A stretch of 64,000 nucleotides of DNA from CAWIMX01 sp963837345. GTDB lineage: Bacteria > Acidobacteriota > Vicinamibacteria > Vicinamibacterales > CAVVIG01. A program made the translations under genes and the position numbers. The notes under the pieces were generated by a model. It was not told the origin of the DNA. It saw only the letters and a program-made list of their open reading frames with translations, and made no database searches. The stretch spans positions 434,001 to 498,000 of the forward strand of contig CAWIMX010000001.1 in assembly GCA_963837345.1 (NCBI GenBank), read 5' to 3'. Below are positions 34,394 through 43,145 of the stretch, piece after piece (position 1 is the first letter of the stretch; every line of letters begins with the position of its first letter).

Positions 34394-35698
34394 TCACGTG
34401 TCGTGGCGAGAGGCGGTTGCGAACAGAGCCGTCACCACGACGGCGTCAAGTCGTGGCGCGGCCTGATTCAGCCGCGCCGCCTGCCGGCGCGCCTCGTCGC
34501 GATCGGTGTACGCGCCGGCGAGCACCCGCCGCCAACGCCCGCGCGATCCGAGATCGACCTCGGCGTAATACACGGCAAACCCTGATGCCTCGAGCCAGTC
34601 GGTCAAGGCGCGAATCGAGCGCGCCGACGCCGGATCCGCCGCCGGATACGAGCCGGTGAGGATCGTGACGGCCGCTTCGGCGGGCAGCCGGCGGTCCGCC
34701 GCGTCAGAACGCGGTCTGCCGGCGTCCAACGCCGGCGCACCGGCCGGAGCGGTCAGCTCATCGCGCCGGGCCCACGATTGGCCGGCAGCCGCGGTCAACC
34801 CCAGGGCCAGGACGAGGGCAGCGGCCACGGCGGCTCCCGGCAGCCACCGCCGGCGTTCCGGGGGAAGGTTCAGGCTGCGCGCGGCATGCGCCACATGTTC
34901 AGCCATGATGCGATCGGTCTGTGCCGAGCAGCCAGCAGCGAGCGCCCGATCGCAGATCATGTTGATGACGCGCGGGATGCCTCCCGACAGGCGGTGAATC
35001 CGGTCCAGCGCGCCCTTCGAAAACGTCACGTTCGCCTGGCCGGCGCCGGCGATCGCCATGCGATGCGGCACGTAGCTGGCGACGGCCTTCGCGTCGAGCG
35101 GCGCCAGTTGGTAGCGCACCGATACGCGCTGATGGAGCTGACGCATGTCCGGTGCGGCGAGCACGTCCGAAAGGTTCAGCTGGCCCACCAGGATGATCTG
35201 AAGCAGCTTCTCCTTGTCGGTTTCGAGGTTCGAGAGGATCCGCACCTGCTCCAGCACGCGGGGGGACAGATTCTGCGCCTCGTCGATGATCACGACCGCG
35301 CTCGCACCCTGTTCCGCCAGACCCAGCAGAAAGTCGTAGAGGAAATCGATCAGCTCGTCCTTGCCTGCGTCCGCCAGCCGCCCGCGTCGCCGCACGTCGT
35401 CGCGCGAGACCACGCCGAAGTCCTGCAGAATCCGCCGCAGCAGATCCTCCTCGGAGAGGAATGGATTGAGCACCAGGGCCGTGTACGTCGACCGGTCGAT
35501 CTGCTCGAGCAGCGCACGGCAGAGCGTGGTCTTGCCGGTCCCGATGTCGCCCGTCACGACGACGAACCCCTCGCGGCGGCGCACGGCATACCGCAGCAGC
35601 TCGAACGCGCCGGCGTGCGACCCGCTGCGATAGAGATAGCGCGGGTCGGGCGTGAGGCTGAACGGCTTCTCGGCGAGTCCGTAGTAGCGCTCGTACAT
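34394..35698 (-). CDS. ExeA/GspA/MshM-type AAA ATPase with C-terminal SPOR-like domain
   Basis: A 434-residue protein opening MYERYYGLAEKPFSLTPDP, the hallmark of the ExeA/GspA family that helps assemble secretins through peptidoglycan. Walker A GDIGTGKT (50-57), Walker B VVIIDEAQNL and a sensor Arg region (SVRYQLAPL) make an AAA_22-type ATPase to about 265. A membrane helix lies at about 286-305 (AAVAAALVLALGLTAAAG). In place of the usual peptidoglycan-binding domain, the periplasmic end (about 345-425: VTILTGSYPAADPASARSI, GRWRRVLAGAYTDRDEAR) looks like a SPOR domain that binds denuded glycan strands. Functionally it fits with the PilM/GspB-like protein at 26363-27835, though they are 7 kb apart. 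Confidence 0.85.
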   Translation of the reverse strand: MYERYYGLAEKPFSLTPDPRYLYRSGSHAGAFELLRYAVRRREGFVVVTGDIGTGKTTLCRALLEQIDRSTYTALVLNPFLSEEDLLRRILQDFGVVSRDDVRRRGRLADAGKDELIDFLYDFLLGLAEQGASAVVIIDEAQNLSPRVLEQVRILSNLETDKEKLLQIILVGQLNLSDVLAAPDMRQLHQRVSVRYQLAPLDAKAVASYVPHRMAIAGAGQANVTFSKGALDRIHRLSGGIPRVINMICDRALAAGCSAQTDRIMAEHVAHAARSLNLPPERRRWLPGAAVAAALVLALGLTAAAGQSWARRDELTAPAGAPALDAGRPRSDAADRRLPAEAAVTILTGSYPAADPASARSIRALTDWLEASGFAVYYAEVDLGSRGRWRRVLAGAYTDRDEARRQAARLNQAAPRLDAVVVTALFATASRHDT

Positions 35699-35725
35699 CG
35701 TCGTGCTCGCGGCCTATTCTGCGGC

Positions 35726-35753
35726 GCGGTTGACGACGGTCGGCGTCAACCGC
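35726..35753. promoter_or_regulatory. 10-bp perfect inverted repeat upstream of the ExeA-like gene
   Basis: GCGGTTGACG (35726-35735) and CGTCAACCGC (35744-35753) are exact complements with 8 bases between. The repeat lies 28-55 bases upstream of the ATPase start at 35698 and about 150 bases beyond the ino1 stop. It may be an operator or a terminator stem without a U tract. The rest of 35699-35900 shows no gene that I can support. Confidence 0.4.
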
Positions 35754-35900
35754 ACCAGAGGAGGACGACGCGGCGCATCGTCGTGACCGTGCGGCGCCCG
35801 AACCACCCGTCGGCGCCGCGGAGGTGACCCGAGCGACACCCCTTCCACGGCACATGTTTCGGTTTGGATACGGTCGGGCTATAGGGGGACGCGGGAGGTA

Positions 35901-37214
35901 CTAGTCGTAGTACTCCCGGCCGAGGTGGGTGATGAGCTCTTCGCCCTTCAGGTACCGCAGCGTGTTCTTCAGCTTCATCAGCTGGATGAACAGATCGTGC
36001 TCGGGATAGAGGCCTGGCGCATGGACCGGGCTCTTGAAGTAGAACGACAGCCACTCCTGGATCCCGGCCATCCCGGCGCGCTTCGCGAGATCGAGGAAGA
36101 GCGCCACGTCGAGCACGATCGGCGCGGCCAGAATGCTGTCGCGGCACAGGAAATTGATCTTGAGCTGCATCGGGTAGCCGAGCCACCCGACCAGATCGAT
36201 GTTGTCCCAGCCTTCCTTGTTGTCCCCCCGCGGCGGGTAGTAGTTGATCCGGACCACATGACAGAGGTGATCGTAGAGATCGGGATAGAGGTGGGGCTGG
36301 AGAATGTAGTCGAGAACCGATTTCTTGCTTTCTTCCTTCGTCTTGAACGACTCGGGATCGTCCAGCACCTCGCCGTCGCGGTTCCCCAGGATGTTCGTCG
36401 AGTACCAGCCGTCGACACCAAGCAGTCGGGCCTTCAGCCCCGGAGCGATGATCGTCTTGATCAGGGTCTGCCCCGTCTTCAGATCCTTGCCGGCGAGCGG
36501 CGTCTTCGTCTTTGCGGCCAGATCGACGAGCGCCGGAATATCGGCCGTGAGATTCGGGGCCGCGTTGGCGTAGGGGATGCCTTCACGGATGGCCGCGTAC
36601 GCGTACACCATGCTCGAGGGAATGGCCGGGTCGTTCTCCTCGAGCGCGCGCACGAAGCTTTCCATCGTGCCGTGCGCGGGGGATTCGGTCATGAAGACTT
36701 CGGTGCTGCCGCACCAGACCATCACGAGGCGATCGAGGCTGTTGTCGGCCTTGAACTTGCGGATGTCGGCGATGACCTGTTCGGCCAGATCCATCTTGTT
36801 GCGGCCCTTCTTCACGTTCGGGCCGTCGAGCCGCTTCACGTAGCGCTGGTCGAAGACCGCCGGCCACGGGCGGATCCGTTCCAGCTCGGGTCGCACTTTC
36901 TCGAGGAGCGCGCCTTCGATGACGCCCGCCGTGCGGGCGGCGGCATAGCAGTCGTCTTCGAAAATATCCCAGCCGCCGAACACCAGCTCGTCCAGGCCCG
37001 CCAGGGGTACGACGTCGCTGATTCGCGGCGAGCGACCCTCGGTGCGCTTGCCGAGCCGGACGGTTCCCATCTGCGTGAGCGATCCGATTGGTTTGGCGAG
37101 ACCCTTGCGAATGGCGAGGACGCCCGCGATGAAGGTGGTGCTGACGGCGCCGAGACCGACCAGCAGCACGCCCAGCCGCCCGCGGGCCGGGGCGATTTCA
37201 ACGGGTGTAGACAC
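35901..37214 (-). CDS. ino1: Inositol-3-phosphate synthase
   Basis: An NAD-dependent enzyme that turns glucose-6-phosphate into inositol-3-phosphate, the entry to inositol lipids and related solutes. 437 residues from GTG 37214. The Rossmann glycine motif is VLLVGLGAVSTTF; family-specific segments include FGGWDIFEDDCYAAA, WCGSTEVF, LAGKDLKTGQT, STNILGNRDGEVL, KSVLDYILQP and CRDSILAAPIVLDVALF. A TATAGT box (37228-37223) sits 8 bases before the GTG, so transcription could be leaderless. The 3' end contains an imperfect hairpin GGGAG/CTCCC around the stop. Divergent from a methyltransferase gene with a 25-base gap. Confidence 0.94.
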   Translation of the reverse strand: MSTPVEIAPARGRLGVLLVGLGAVSTTFIAGVLAIRKGLAKPIGSLTQMGTVRLGKRTEGRSPRISDVVPLAGLDELVFGGWDIFEDDCYAAARTAGVIEGALLEKVRPELERIRPWPAVFDQRYVKRLDGPNVKKGRNKMDLAEQVIADIRKFKADNSLDRLVMVWCGSTEVFMTESPAHGTMESFVRALEENDPAIPSSMVYAYAAIREGIPYANAAPNLTADIPALVDLAAKTKTPLAGKDLKTGQTLIKTIIAPGLKARLLGVDGWYSTNILGNRDGEVLDDPESFKTKEESKKSVLDYILQPHLYPDLYDHLCHVVRINYYPPRGDNKEGWDNIDLVGWLGYPMQLKINFLCRDSILAAPIVLDVALFLDLAKRAGMAGIQEWLSFYFKSPVHAPGLYPEHDLFIQLMKLKNTLRYLKGEELITHLGREYYD

Positions 37215-37239
37215 GAGGGGAAACTATATCATCAATGCC

Positions 37240-37794
37240 ATGAACCTCTTTGGACGGCGCGAGGATCCGCACATGCTCTCGGTGCGGATGACCGGCGTGA
37301 AGATGGGCGACCGCGTCGCCTTCATCGGCTGCGCGCACGGCCCACGGCTTGGCGCGATCGCCAAGCAGGTCGGTCTGTCGGGACGCGCGGTCGCGATCGT
37401 GCCAGACGCGAGCCAGGCCGAGCGCGCGCGCAAAGGCGCGGCCGGCGCCGGCGTCCTGCTCGAAATCGAACTGGCGCCGCCGGCGAGGCTGCGCGCCGAC
37501 GACGCGGCCTTCGACCTCGTCGTGATCGACGACACCGGCGGCCTGCTCGCCACCATGCGTCCCGAAGATCGGACCGGCGCCTTCAAAGACATGCGGCGGG
37601 TCGTCCGCCCTGGCGGACGCGTCGTGGTGATCGCCACGGTGCCGCGCGGCGGCATCGGCGCGGTCCTGTCGCGCGCGCAGAGCGGGCCGCCGTTCGACCC
37701 GTCGCCGTGGCTGACGGCCGAGGGCTTCAGGGCCGTGCGCACGCTGGCGGAGCGCGACGGGCTGAAATTCATCGAAGCCACGCGGCCGCGCTAG
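37240..37794 (+). CDS. Class I SAM-dependent methyltransferase-like protein
   Basis: A 184-residue protein from ATG 37240. It shows the order of a class I fold: motif I is degenerate (VAFIGCAHGPRLGAIA rather than the usual acidic-GxGxG), then VAIVPDASQAERAR, the acidic strand FDLVVIDDTGG, and the post-motif RVVRPGGRVVVIA. The divergence of motif I makes SAM binding less certain. The substrate cannot be told. It overlaps nothing and faces the SDR gene tail to tail with 3 bases between. Confidence 0.68.
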   Translation: MNLFGRREDPHMLSVRMTGVKMGDRVAFIGCAHGPRLGAIAKQVGLSGRAVAIVPDASQAERARKGAAGAGVLLEIELAPPARLRADDAAFDLVVIDDTGGLLATMRPEDRTGAFKDMRRVVRPGGRVVVIATVPRGGIGAVLSRAQSGPPFDPSPWLTAEGFRAVRTLAERDGLKFIEATRPR

Positions 37795-37797
37795 CGC

Positions 37798-38565
37798 TCA
37801 CCGCAGGCAGGTCAGGTGACGGCCGCCGTCGATCGGAATGGTTTCGCCGGTCATGTTCGCGGCGCGATCCGAGGCGAGGAACAGCACGAGGGCCGCCACT
37901 TCGTCTGCCGTGCCGGCGCGGCCGAGCGGATGCGTCTGCGTGGACCGCTCCAGGAATGCGGCATACGCCGCCTCGTCCATGCCCCCTCGTTTGTGCAGGT
38001 TGGTCACGGTCACGCCGGGGTTGACTGCATTCACCCGCACGCCGTGGGGCGCCATTTCGAGCGCGGCGCAGCGTGTCAGCTGATCGACGCCGGCCTTGCT
38101 GACGCAGTAGGCGAGCACCCCGGGGAACGAGCGGAGCCCGTTCACGCTCGACACGTTCACGACCGACCCCCGGCGCGCCCGGAGGTGCGGCATCGCAGCG
38201 CGCATCAACTGGAACGGCGCGCGCAGGTTGATCGCCATCATCTCGGCCCACGCCGCATCCGTCGTCGTCTCGATCGTGCCGGTGGCGATGATGCCCGCGG
38301 CATTGACGAGCACGTCGACTCCGCCGAAGGCGTCGAGCGAGGCGCGGACGATTGCGGCGGCGGCGCCCTCAGCCGTGACGTCGGCCCGGCAGCTGCGCGC
38401 CCGCCCGCCCCCGGCGGCCACCCCGCGCTCGACGGCGTCGAGCGCCTCCTGCTCGCGGCCCACGAGCACGACCGACGCGTCCGCGCGGGCGAAGGCCTCG
38501 GCCGTCGCCCGCCCAATCCCGCTGGTCGCGCCCGTGACAATGACGGCCCGTCCTGAAAACGACAT
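37798..38565 (-). CDS. SDR-family oxidoreductase
   Basis: A classical short-chain dehydrogenase/reductase, 255 residues from ATG 38565. NAD(P)-binding TGATSGIGRAT, NAAGI (as LVNAAGIIATG), catalytic Ser in VVNVSSVNG, Tyr-x3-Lys in YCVSKAG and the C-terminal NPGVTVT and GETIPIDGG features are all present. The charge after the second strand (VGREQEA) suggests NADP preference, weakly. It resembles 3-oxoacyl-ACP reductase/glucose dehydrogenase-type SDRs; the substrate is unknown. The 250-base region upstream, shared with the divergent VWFA gene, holds no promoter I can call with confidence. Confidence 0.9.
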   Translation of the reverse strand: MSFSGRAVIVTGATSGIGRATAEAFARADASVVLVGREQEALDAVERGVAAGGGRARSCRADVTAEGAAAAIVRASLDAFGGVDVLVNAAGIIATGTIETTTDAAWAEMMAINLRAPFQLMRAAMPHLRARRGSVVNVSSVNGLRSFPGVLAYCVSKAGVDQLTRCAALEMAPHGVRVNAVNPGVTVTNLHKRGGMDEAAYAAFLERSTQTHPLGRAGTADEVAALVLFLASDRAANMTGETIPIDGGRHLTCLR

Positions 38566-38814
38566 GGGGTTGAGTCTAATCCGGGTGCCCGCCGCCCAGC
38601 TCGGCCGTGCAGGGCGAAAGCGTAACGGCCGATGGATAAATGTACCGGCGCGAGCACATCCTGCCCGGCGATTGTCCGTTTCCGGTAGCATCGGAACGGG
38701 CTGAATGGGCCGAAAAGAGGGAGGATCTCGCCCGATTTGAGCTCATCCGCAGCGGCAAGCCTTTTGCGAGCTGGTACCATGGACGTGGGTGCCGATGCTG
38801 AGGTCGAGGACGAC

Positions 38815-39864
38815 ATGGCGTTGACGAAACGGACGCGGGTCCATCGCGGCCTGGCGCTGGCTGCCGTGCTCTTGGGCGCTGCGGCGATCCACGCCGGCGC
38901 CCAGGGCCAGGATCAACTGCCGCCCGGCGGCATCCGGTTCTCGAGCGGCGTCGAGTTGATCAACGTGAACGCCACGGTCTACGACGGCAGCGGCCACTTC
39001 GTCGAAGGCCTCACCCAGAACGATTTCATCATCTACGAAGACGACGTCCCGCAGACCGTGACGCAATTCAGCGCCGAGCGGGTGCCGGTGAGCCTCGGCA
39101 TCGCCGTCGACACGAGCGGCAGCATGTCGGGCGAGAAGATCCACGCGGCCGAAAGCGCTCTCAACCGCTTCCTCTACGACCTGCTCGACCCCCAGGATCA
39201 GGTCTTTCTGTACGTGTTCAACGACCAGCCCCGGCTGCTCGAAGGGTGGACGACCGACCGGTCGCGTCTGCGCGACGCGCTCGCCAGGATGAAGACCGGC
39301 GGAGGCACGGCGCTGTACGACGCGGTCGCCGATGCCACGCCCATGGCGATGCGCGGCGAGTACCAGAAGAAGGCGCTGATCGTGATCTCCGACGGCAACG
39401 ACACGTCGAGCCGCATGGCCGTGCCGAACCTGCGGCAGCAGATTCGGGAGAGCGAGGTGCTCGTGTATGCCATCGGCATCGACGCCGAGCGCTCCATGAC
39501 GCACCGCGGCCCGATGACGTCGCCGCCGAGGCCCGTCCCGTTTCCATTTCCACCGGCCGGCCGGTTCCCGGCGGCCGTGCCCCCGGCGCCGCCGGGCGGC
39601 TGGGTGGCGTCGTCGACCGACGATCGCGTCAACGTGGCCGCGCTCCGCGACATCACCGACGACAGCGGAGGTCGAACCGAGATCATCCGGGACGCGCGCG
39701 ATCTGAACCCGGCGACCGCCAGCATCGCGGACGAGCTGAGCCGGCAATACTACCTCGGCTATCAGGCCACCGCCGCCAAGGACGGCCAGTGGCATTCGAT
39801 TCGCGTCGAGACGCGCAACCCCGCCTACCACGTCCGCGCCCGCGCCGGTTACGTCGCCAACTGA
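38815..39864 (+). CDS. VWFA-related acidobacterial secreted protein
   Basis: 349 residues from ATG 38815 (GAGG just upstream), which gives a clean signal peptide (LALAAVLLGAAAIHAGAQG). It then has the family's N-terminal Ig-like strand region (ELINVNATVYDGSGHFVEGL, NDFIIYEDD) and a von Willebrand A domain with a full metal site: DTSGSMS, the Thr in GGGTALYD and Asp in VISDGND. A Pro/Phe/Gly-rich insertion (about residues 245-280) interrupts the VWA domain. The end YHVRARAGYVAN is typical. Such proteins are abundant in Acidobacteriota and are thought to act in extracellular adhesion or protein interaction. An upstream in-frame start would hide the signal peptide. Confidence 0.88.
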   Translation: MALTKRTRVHRGLALAAVLLGAAAIHAGAQGQDQLPPGGIRFSSGVELINVNATVYDGSGHFVEGLTQNDFIIYEDDVPQTVTQFSAERVPVSLGIAVDTSGSMSGEKIHAAESALNRFLYDLLDPQDQVFLYVFNDQPRLLEGWTTDRSRLRDALARMKTGGGTALYDAVADATPMAMRGEYQKKALIVISDGNDTSSRMAVPNLRQQIRESEVLVYAIGIDAERSMTHRGPMTSPPRPVPFPFPPAGRFPAAVPPAPPGGWVASSTDDRVNVAALRDITDDSGGRTEIIRDARDLNPATASIADELSRQYYLGYQATAAKDGQWHSIRVETRNPAYHVRARAGYVAN

Positions 39865-39956
39865 TCGGCTGCGGATCGCGCGGCCGCGGTTTCCCCTCCA
39901 GTCCGGACATAGAATGAGCCCGGCCGCTTCCGGCCCGAGGACCGCTCCAGAGCAGC

Positions 39957-41099
39957 ATGAGCATCGACCAGACGCACCTGGCGACCGTGGAAAAGATGTG
40001 GCGACGCGAGGTGGAAGCCGCCACCATCTACCGCTCCCTCGCCGGCAAGGAGACCGACGCCGGACGCCGCGACATTCTGAACCGGCTGGCCGAGCAGGAG
40101 GAGAAGCACGCGGCGCGCTGGGCTGAGCGGATCGCGGCCACCACCGGACGGGCGCCGGATCCGCAGACCGTGCGCCAGGGGCTGTCGTGGTTCGAGCGCA
40201 TCTCCGATCCCGTCGTGGTGCTGCACCGGCTCGAACAGGAGGAGAACCGCGCGGAAGCCGAGTACGACGACCTGATGGCGCGGCTCAGCGATCCGTCCGA
40301 TCGACGCATCGCCGAAGAAGCCAAGCTCGAGGAGCGCGATCACGCGGTCATTCTGCGATCGCTCGCGGGCGGAGCGTTGCCGTCGGCCCGGTCGGCGCTC
40401 GACCGCATTCTCGGCCGCGAGCGCTGGCACGTGCGCGGCACCGGGTGGATCGGCGATGCCATCTACGGCGTGAACGACGGCCTGGGCGCCGTCTTCGGCA
40501 TCGTCTCCGGCATGGCCGGCTATACGGGCGGCAGCGAAGTCGTGCTCGCGGCGGGGCTCGCGGGGACGCTGGCGAGCGCCCTCTCGATGGGCGCGGGCGC
40601 CTATCTGGCGTCGAAATCGGAGCGTGAGGTGTACGAGTCGGAAGTGGCGCGCGAGCGCGCGGAGATCGAGGAGGATCCGCACGAGGAGATGCTGGAGCTC
40701 GAATTGTTCTACCAACTCAAAGGCTTCACGCCTGAAGAGTCGCGGAGCATGGCCGAGCGCCTGCAGCAGGATCCGACACAATTCCTGCGCACGTTGGTAC
40801 ACGAGGAGCTCGGCCTCGCCGAAGAGACGTTTCCCAACCCGTGGCGATCGACCGTGTCGGCGTCCGTCTCGACAGCCGTCGGGGGCTTCATTCCGATCGT
40901 TCCTTTCTTCTTCACTGTCGGGATGCCCGCTGTCGTCGCCTCGTTCGTCATCAGCACCATCGCTCACTTCGCCGTCGGCGCGTCGAAGGCGCTCGTTACG
41001 ACGCGCCCCTGGTGGGCAACCGGCGCCGAGATGACGGTGGTCGGCATTCTCGAGGCCGCCGTCACCTACGGGCTGGGCGTCGCGTTTGCCGCACGGTAG
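39957..41099 (+). CDS. Ferritin-like/VIT1 fusion (MbfA-type iron exporter)
   Basis: A 380-residue protein. Residues 1-145 form a rubrerythrin/ferritin-like four-helix domain with metal ligands such as E20, E48 and H51 (EQEEKH) and a second set around EEAKLEERDH. Residues 160-380 are a CCC1/VIT1 membrane domain with about five helices (GDAIYGVNDGLGAVFGIVSG, then a cytosolic linker, VGGFIPIVPFFF and others). This architecture is that of MbfA, which exports Fe(II) (and Mn) and protects against peroxide in alphaproteobacteria. The cytosolic ferritin-like part likely senses or delivers metal. Confidence 0.88.
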   Translation: MSIDQTHLATVEKMWRREVEAATIYRSLAGKETDAGRRDILNRLAEQEEKHAARWAERIAATTGRAPDPQTVRQGLSWFERISDPVVVLHRLEQEENRAEAEYDDLMARLSDPSDRRIAEEAKLEERDHAVILRSLAGGALPSARSALDRILGRERWHVRGTGWIGDAIYGVNDGLGAVFGIVSGMAGYTGGSEVVLAAGLAGTLASALSMGAGAYLASKSEREVYESEVARERAEIEEDPHEEMLELELFYQLKGFTPEESRSMAERLQQDPTQFLRTLVHEELGLAEETFPNPWRSTVSASVSTAVGGFIPIVPFFFTVGMPAVVASFVISTIAHFAVGASKALVTTRPWWATGAEMTVVGILEAAVTYGLGVAFAAR

Positions 41100-41187
41100 G
41101 CGCCCAACCGTGTCCTCCTCGACGGACATCGCGGCCCACGGCGTCGCGCCGGTCGTCGAAAACACGCCGGTTGTGGCACAGCGTCGC

Positions 41188-41203
41188 TGGCACCGCCCTT
41201 GAA
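41188..41203 (+). promoter_or_regulatory. Sigma54-like promoter candidate upstream of the BON gene
   Basis: TGGCAC (41188-41193), five bases, then TTGAA (41199-41203). This matches the -24/-12 consensus TGGCAC-N5-TTGCA except that the usually invariant C at -12 is A. A second TGGCAC occurs at 41174. Predicted start about 41215, 35 bases before the BON-protein ATG. The -12 mismatch keeps confidence low. Confidence 0.35.
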
Positions 41204-41250
41204 CTACCTGTCTCCAGGATGCCGCGATGGTCATCCGCGGGAGGCAGGTT

Positions 41251-41799
41251 ATGTTGAAGCGAATCGGGCTGGCGCTCGCCGTCGTCGTGCTCTCGGCCGG
41301 CGTCGCCACGGCCACACCGGGCAACCGGGAGGATCTGCGGGTCTTGGACGCCATCTCGAGGAACGTGAACGCCTACAGCTTCTTCACGATCTTCGACGAC
41401 GTGCGCGCGTCGGTCGACGACGGCACGGTCACGGTGAGCGGCAAGGTCACGATGCCCTACAAACGACACGACATCGAGGAACGGCTGCGGAAGATCGAGG
41501 GCGTGAAGGACGTGAAGAACGAGATTGCGGTGCTCCCGGTGTCGTTCTTCGACGATCAGTTGCGCTATCAGATCGCGCGCGCCATCTACGGCAATCCGAA
41601 TTTTCTTTATGCCGCGATGATGTCCAATCCGCCGATCCACGTGATCGTGGATCGCGGCCACGTCACGATCACCGGGGTCGTGACCAACGACATGGACAAA
41701 GTCATCGTGCGCTCGATCGTGGGCCAGTCGAGCGCGTTCTCGGTCACGATGGATCTGAAGACTCCCGACGAAGTCGCCGCCGAGCTCGAGCATGCCTGA
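41251..41799 (+). CDS. Periplasmic BON-domain protein (two BON domains)
   Basis: 182 residues from ATG 41251, which follows GGGAGG at good spacing and gives a signal peptide (MLKRIGLALAVVVLSAGVATA); an upstream ATG 24 bases earlier is less likely. Two BON domains follow: about residues 30-95 (DDVRASVDDGTVTVSGKVTM, IEGVKDVKNEI) and 100-165 (PPIHVIVDRGHVTITGVV). BON domains bind phospholipid or other envelope components and are common in osmotic/envelope stress proteins such as OsmY. The stop overlaps the start of the next hydrolase gene by 8 bases. Confidence 0.88.
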   Translation: MLKRIGLALAVVVLSAGVATATPGNREDLRVLDAISRNVNAYSFFTIFDDVRASVDDGTVTVSGKVTMPYKRHDIEERLRKIEGVKDVKNEIAVLPVSFFDDQLRYQIARAIYGNPNFLYAAMMSNPPIHVIVDRGHVTITGVVTNDMDKVIVRSIVGQSSAFSVTMDLKTPDEVAAELEHA

Positions 41800-42481
41800 C
41801 GAGCTCGTCATCACCGTCGCGGCCGGCGCGCGCACGACCGCGCGGGTCTATCACGCGGCGGCCGCGCCCGTGGGGGCCACGCTCATCCTGGCGCACGGGG
41901 CCGGCGCGGGCCAGGAGAGCGCCTTCATGGTGGCCTTCGCCGCCGCGATCGCGGCGCTCGGCGTGGATGTCGTGACGTTCAACTTCCTGTACACCGAGCG
42001 CCGAAGGCGCCTGCCCGATCGCGGCCCGGCGCTCGAAGCCTGCTATCGCGCCACCGTCGAGGGAGTACGCGCCGCCGTACCGAGCGCCCGCCGAAAGCTG
42101 GTCGTGGGCGGCAAGTCGATGGGCGGGCGCATTGCCACGCAGATCGCGGCGGCCGGCCCCGAGCTGCCGCTGTCGGGCCTCGTCCTGCTCGGCTATCCAC
42201 TGCATCCCCCCGGGCGGCCGGAGACGCGGCGCGATCGGCATCTGTCCGCCATCGCCCGGCCGATGCTGTTCGTGCAGGGCAGCCGCGACACGTTCGGGAC
42301 GCCCGCCGAACTCGAGCCGGTGCTGCACGCCCTGACGCCGCGGCCTCGGCTGCATGTGGTCGAAGGCGGCGATCACTCCTTCAAGCTCGCCGGGCGGAAC
42401 ATGGCGGCGGCGCAGGCGCAGGTGTACGAGAACGTCCAGCGGATGATCGTGCAGTGGATCGCCGCGCTCCCCGCGTCATAG
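41792..42481 (+). CDS. Alpha/beta hydrolase, dienelactone-hydrolase/KANL3-Tex30-like
   Basis: A 229-residue cytosolic alpha/beta hydrolase. The oxyanion strand is LILAHGAGAGQES, the nucleophile elbow GGKSMGGRIA (Ser about 111), the acid in VQGSRDTFG and the catalytic His in VEGGDHSFK. This fits the small family annotated as 'alpha/beta family hydrolase' of the KANL3/Tex30 type, substrate unknown. It overlaps the BON gene by 8 bases and converges on another, unrelated hydrolase gene. Confidence 0.86.
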   Translation: MPDELVITVAAGARTTARVYHAAAAPVGATLILAHGAGAGQESAFMVAFAAAIAALGVDVVTFNFLYTERRRRLPDRGPALEACYRATVEGVRAAVPSARRKLVVGGKSMGGRIATQIAAAGPELPLSGLVLLGYPLHPPGRPETRRDRHLSAIARPMLFVQGSRDTFGTPAELEPVLHALTPRPRLHVVEGGDHSFKLAGRNMAAAQAQVYENVQRMIVQWIAALPAS

Positions 42482-42491
42482 CCGCGAGGCG

Positions 42492-43145
42492 TCAGGATCG
42501 GACACGCCGGAGGAATTGCGTCGCCTCGTCGGTCACCGCGGCGGCCCATTCGTGCCCCCCGGTGAACCGGCAGCGCGCGCACGCTACGCCTGCCTGCTCG
42601 AGCCGCCGCTCGTCGGCTTCGACCTTCGCAGCCGTGTACCACGGATCGGCCGATCCCCGCGCCACGAGCACGCGGGGAATGCGGGCGAGCTGCCCCTGGT
42701 CGATCTCCGGCGGGATGTCGCCGGCGACGGCCAGAACCGCGGCGACACGGCCGGCCGACGCCACCGCCGCTCGAAAGGCCATCGCGACCCCCTGCGAGAA
42801 ACCCGAATAGACGAGGGGCGCCGACACGGGCCACTCCCGTGCGACCGCGTCGACGACCACCTGGACGTACGCGAGGTTGTCGGCGATCGCGAGCTCCCGG
42901 TCCTGGCGCGTCATCCAGCCGGCGATCACCTCGTTCGAGCGGCGCCGGTAGAACCGGTTCAGGCCCTGCACGGCAACGCGAAGCCACGCGCCGTCGGGAT
43001 CGACGGCGACGAGCCGTTCGAGCGCGATCTCGGCTGCCTCGGCATAGCCGTGAAATCCCACAAGGAGCGGCCAGGGGCCCGAGCCTTCGGGCGGGGCCAC
43101 GAGGTACCGGCCGTGGGTGGCCGCGCGGATGGTGCGCTCGATCAC
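42492..43145 (-). CDS. Phospholipase/carboxylesterase-type alpha/beta hydrolase
   Basis: 217 residues from GTG 43145, which overlaps the stop of the ferredoxin gene (GTGA); a longer frame upstream is antisense-like. The nucleophile lies in VYSGFSQGVAMAFR (GxSxG), the Asp in RGSADPWYT and the His in FTGGHEWA. It begins with a short strand pair and FHGYAEAAE. It resembles the carboxylesterase/YpfH group. Last gene of the PadR-led operon. Natural substrate unknown. Confidence 0.83.
   Translation of the reverse strand: MIERTIRAATHGRYLVAPPEGSGPWPLLVGFHGYAEAAEIALERLVAVDPDGAWLRVAVQGLNRFYRRRSNEVIAGWMTRQDRELAIADNLAYVQVVVDAVAREWPVSAPLVYSGFSQGVAMAFRAAVASAGRVAAVLAVAGDIPPEIDQGQLARIPRVLVARGSADPWYTAAKVEADERRLEQAGVACARCRFTGGHEWAAAVTDEATQFLRRVRS

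Noticed and set aside
35746..36186. A minus-strand frame starting inside ino1 and running into the gap before the ExeA-like gene
   Set aside because: Mostly an alternate frame of ino1; the part in the gap has no supporting features.
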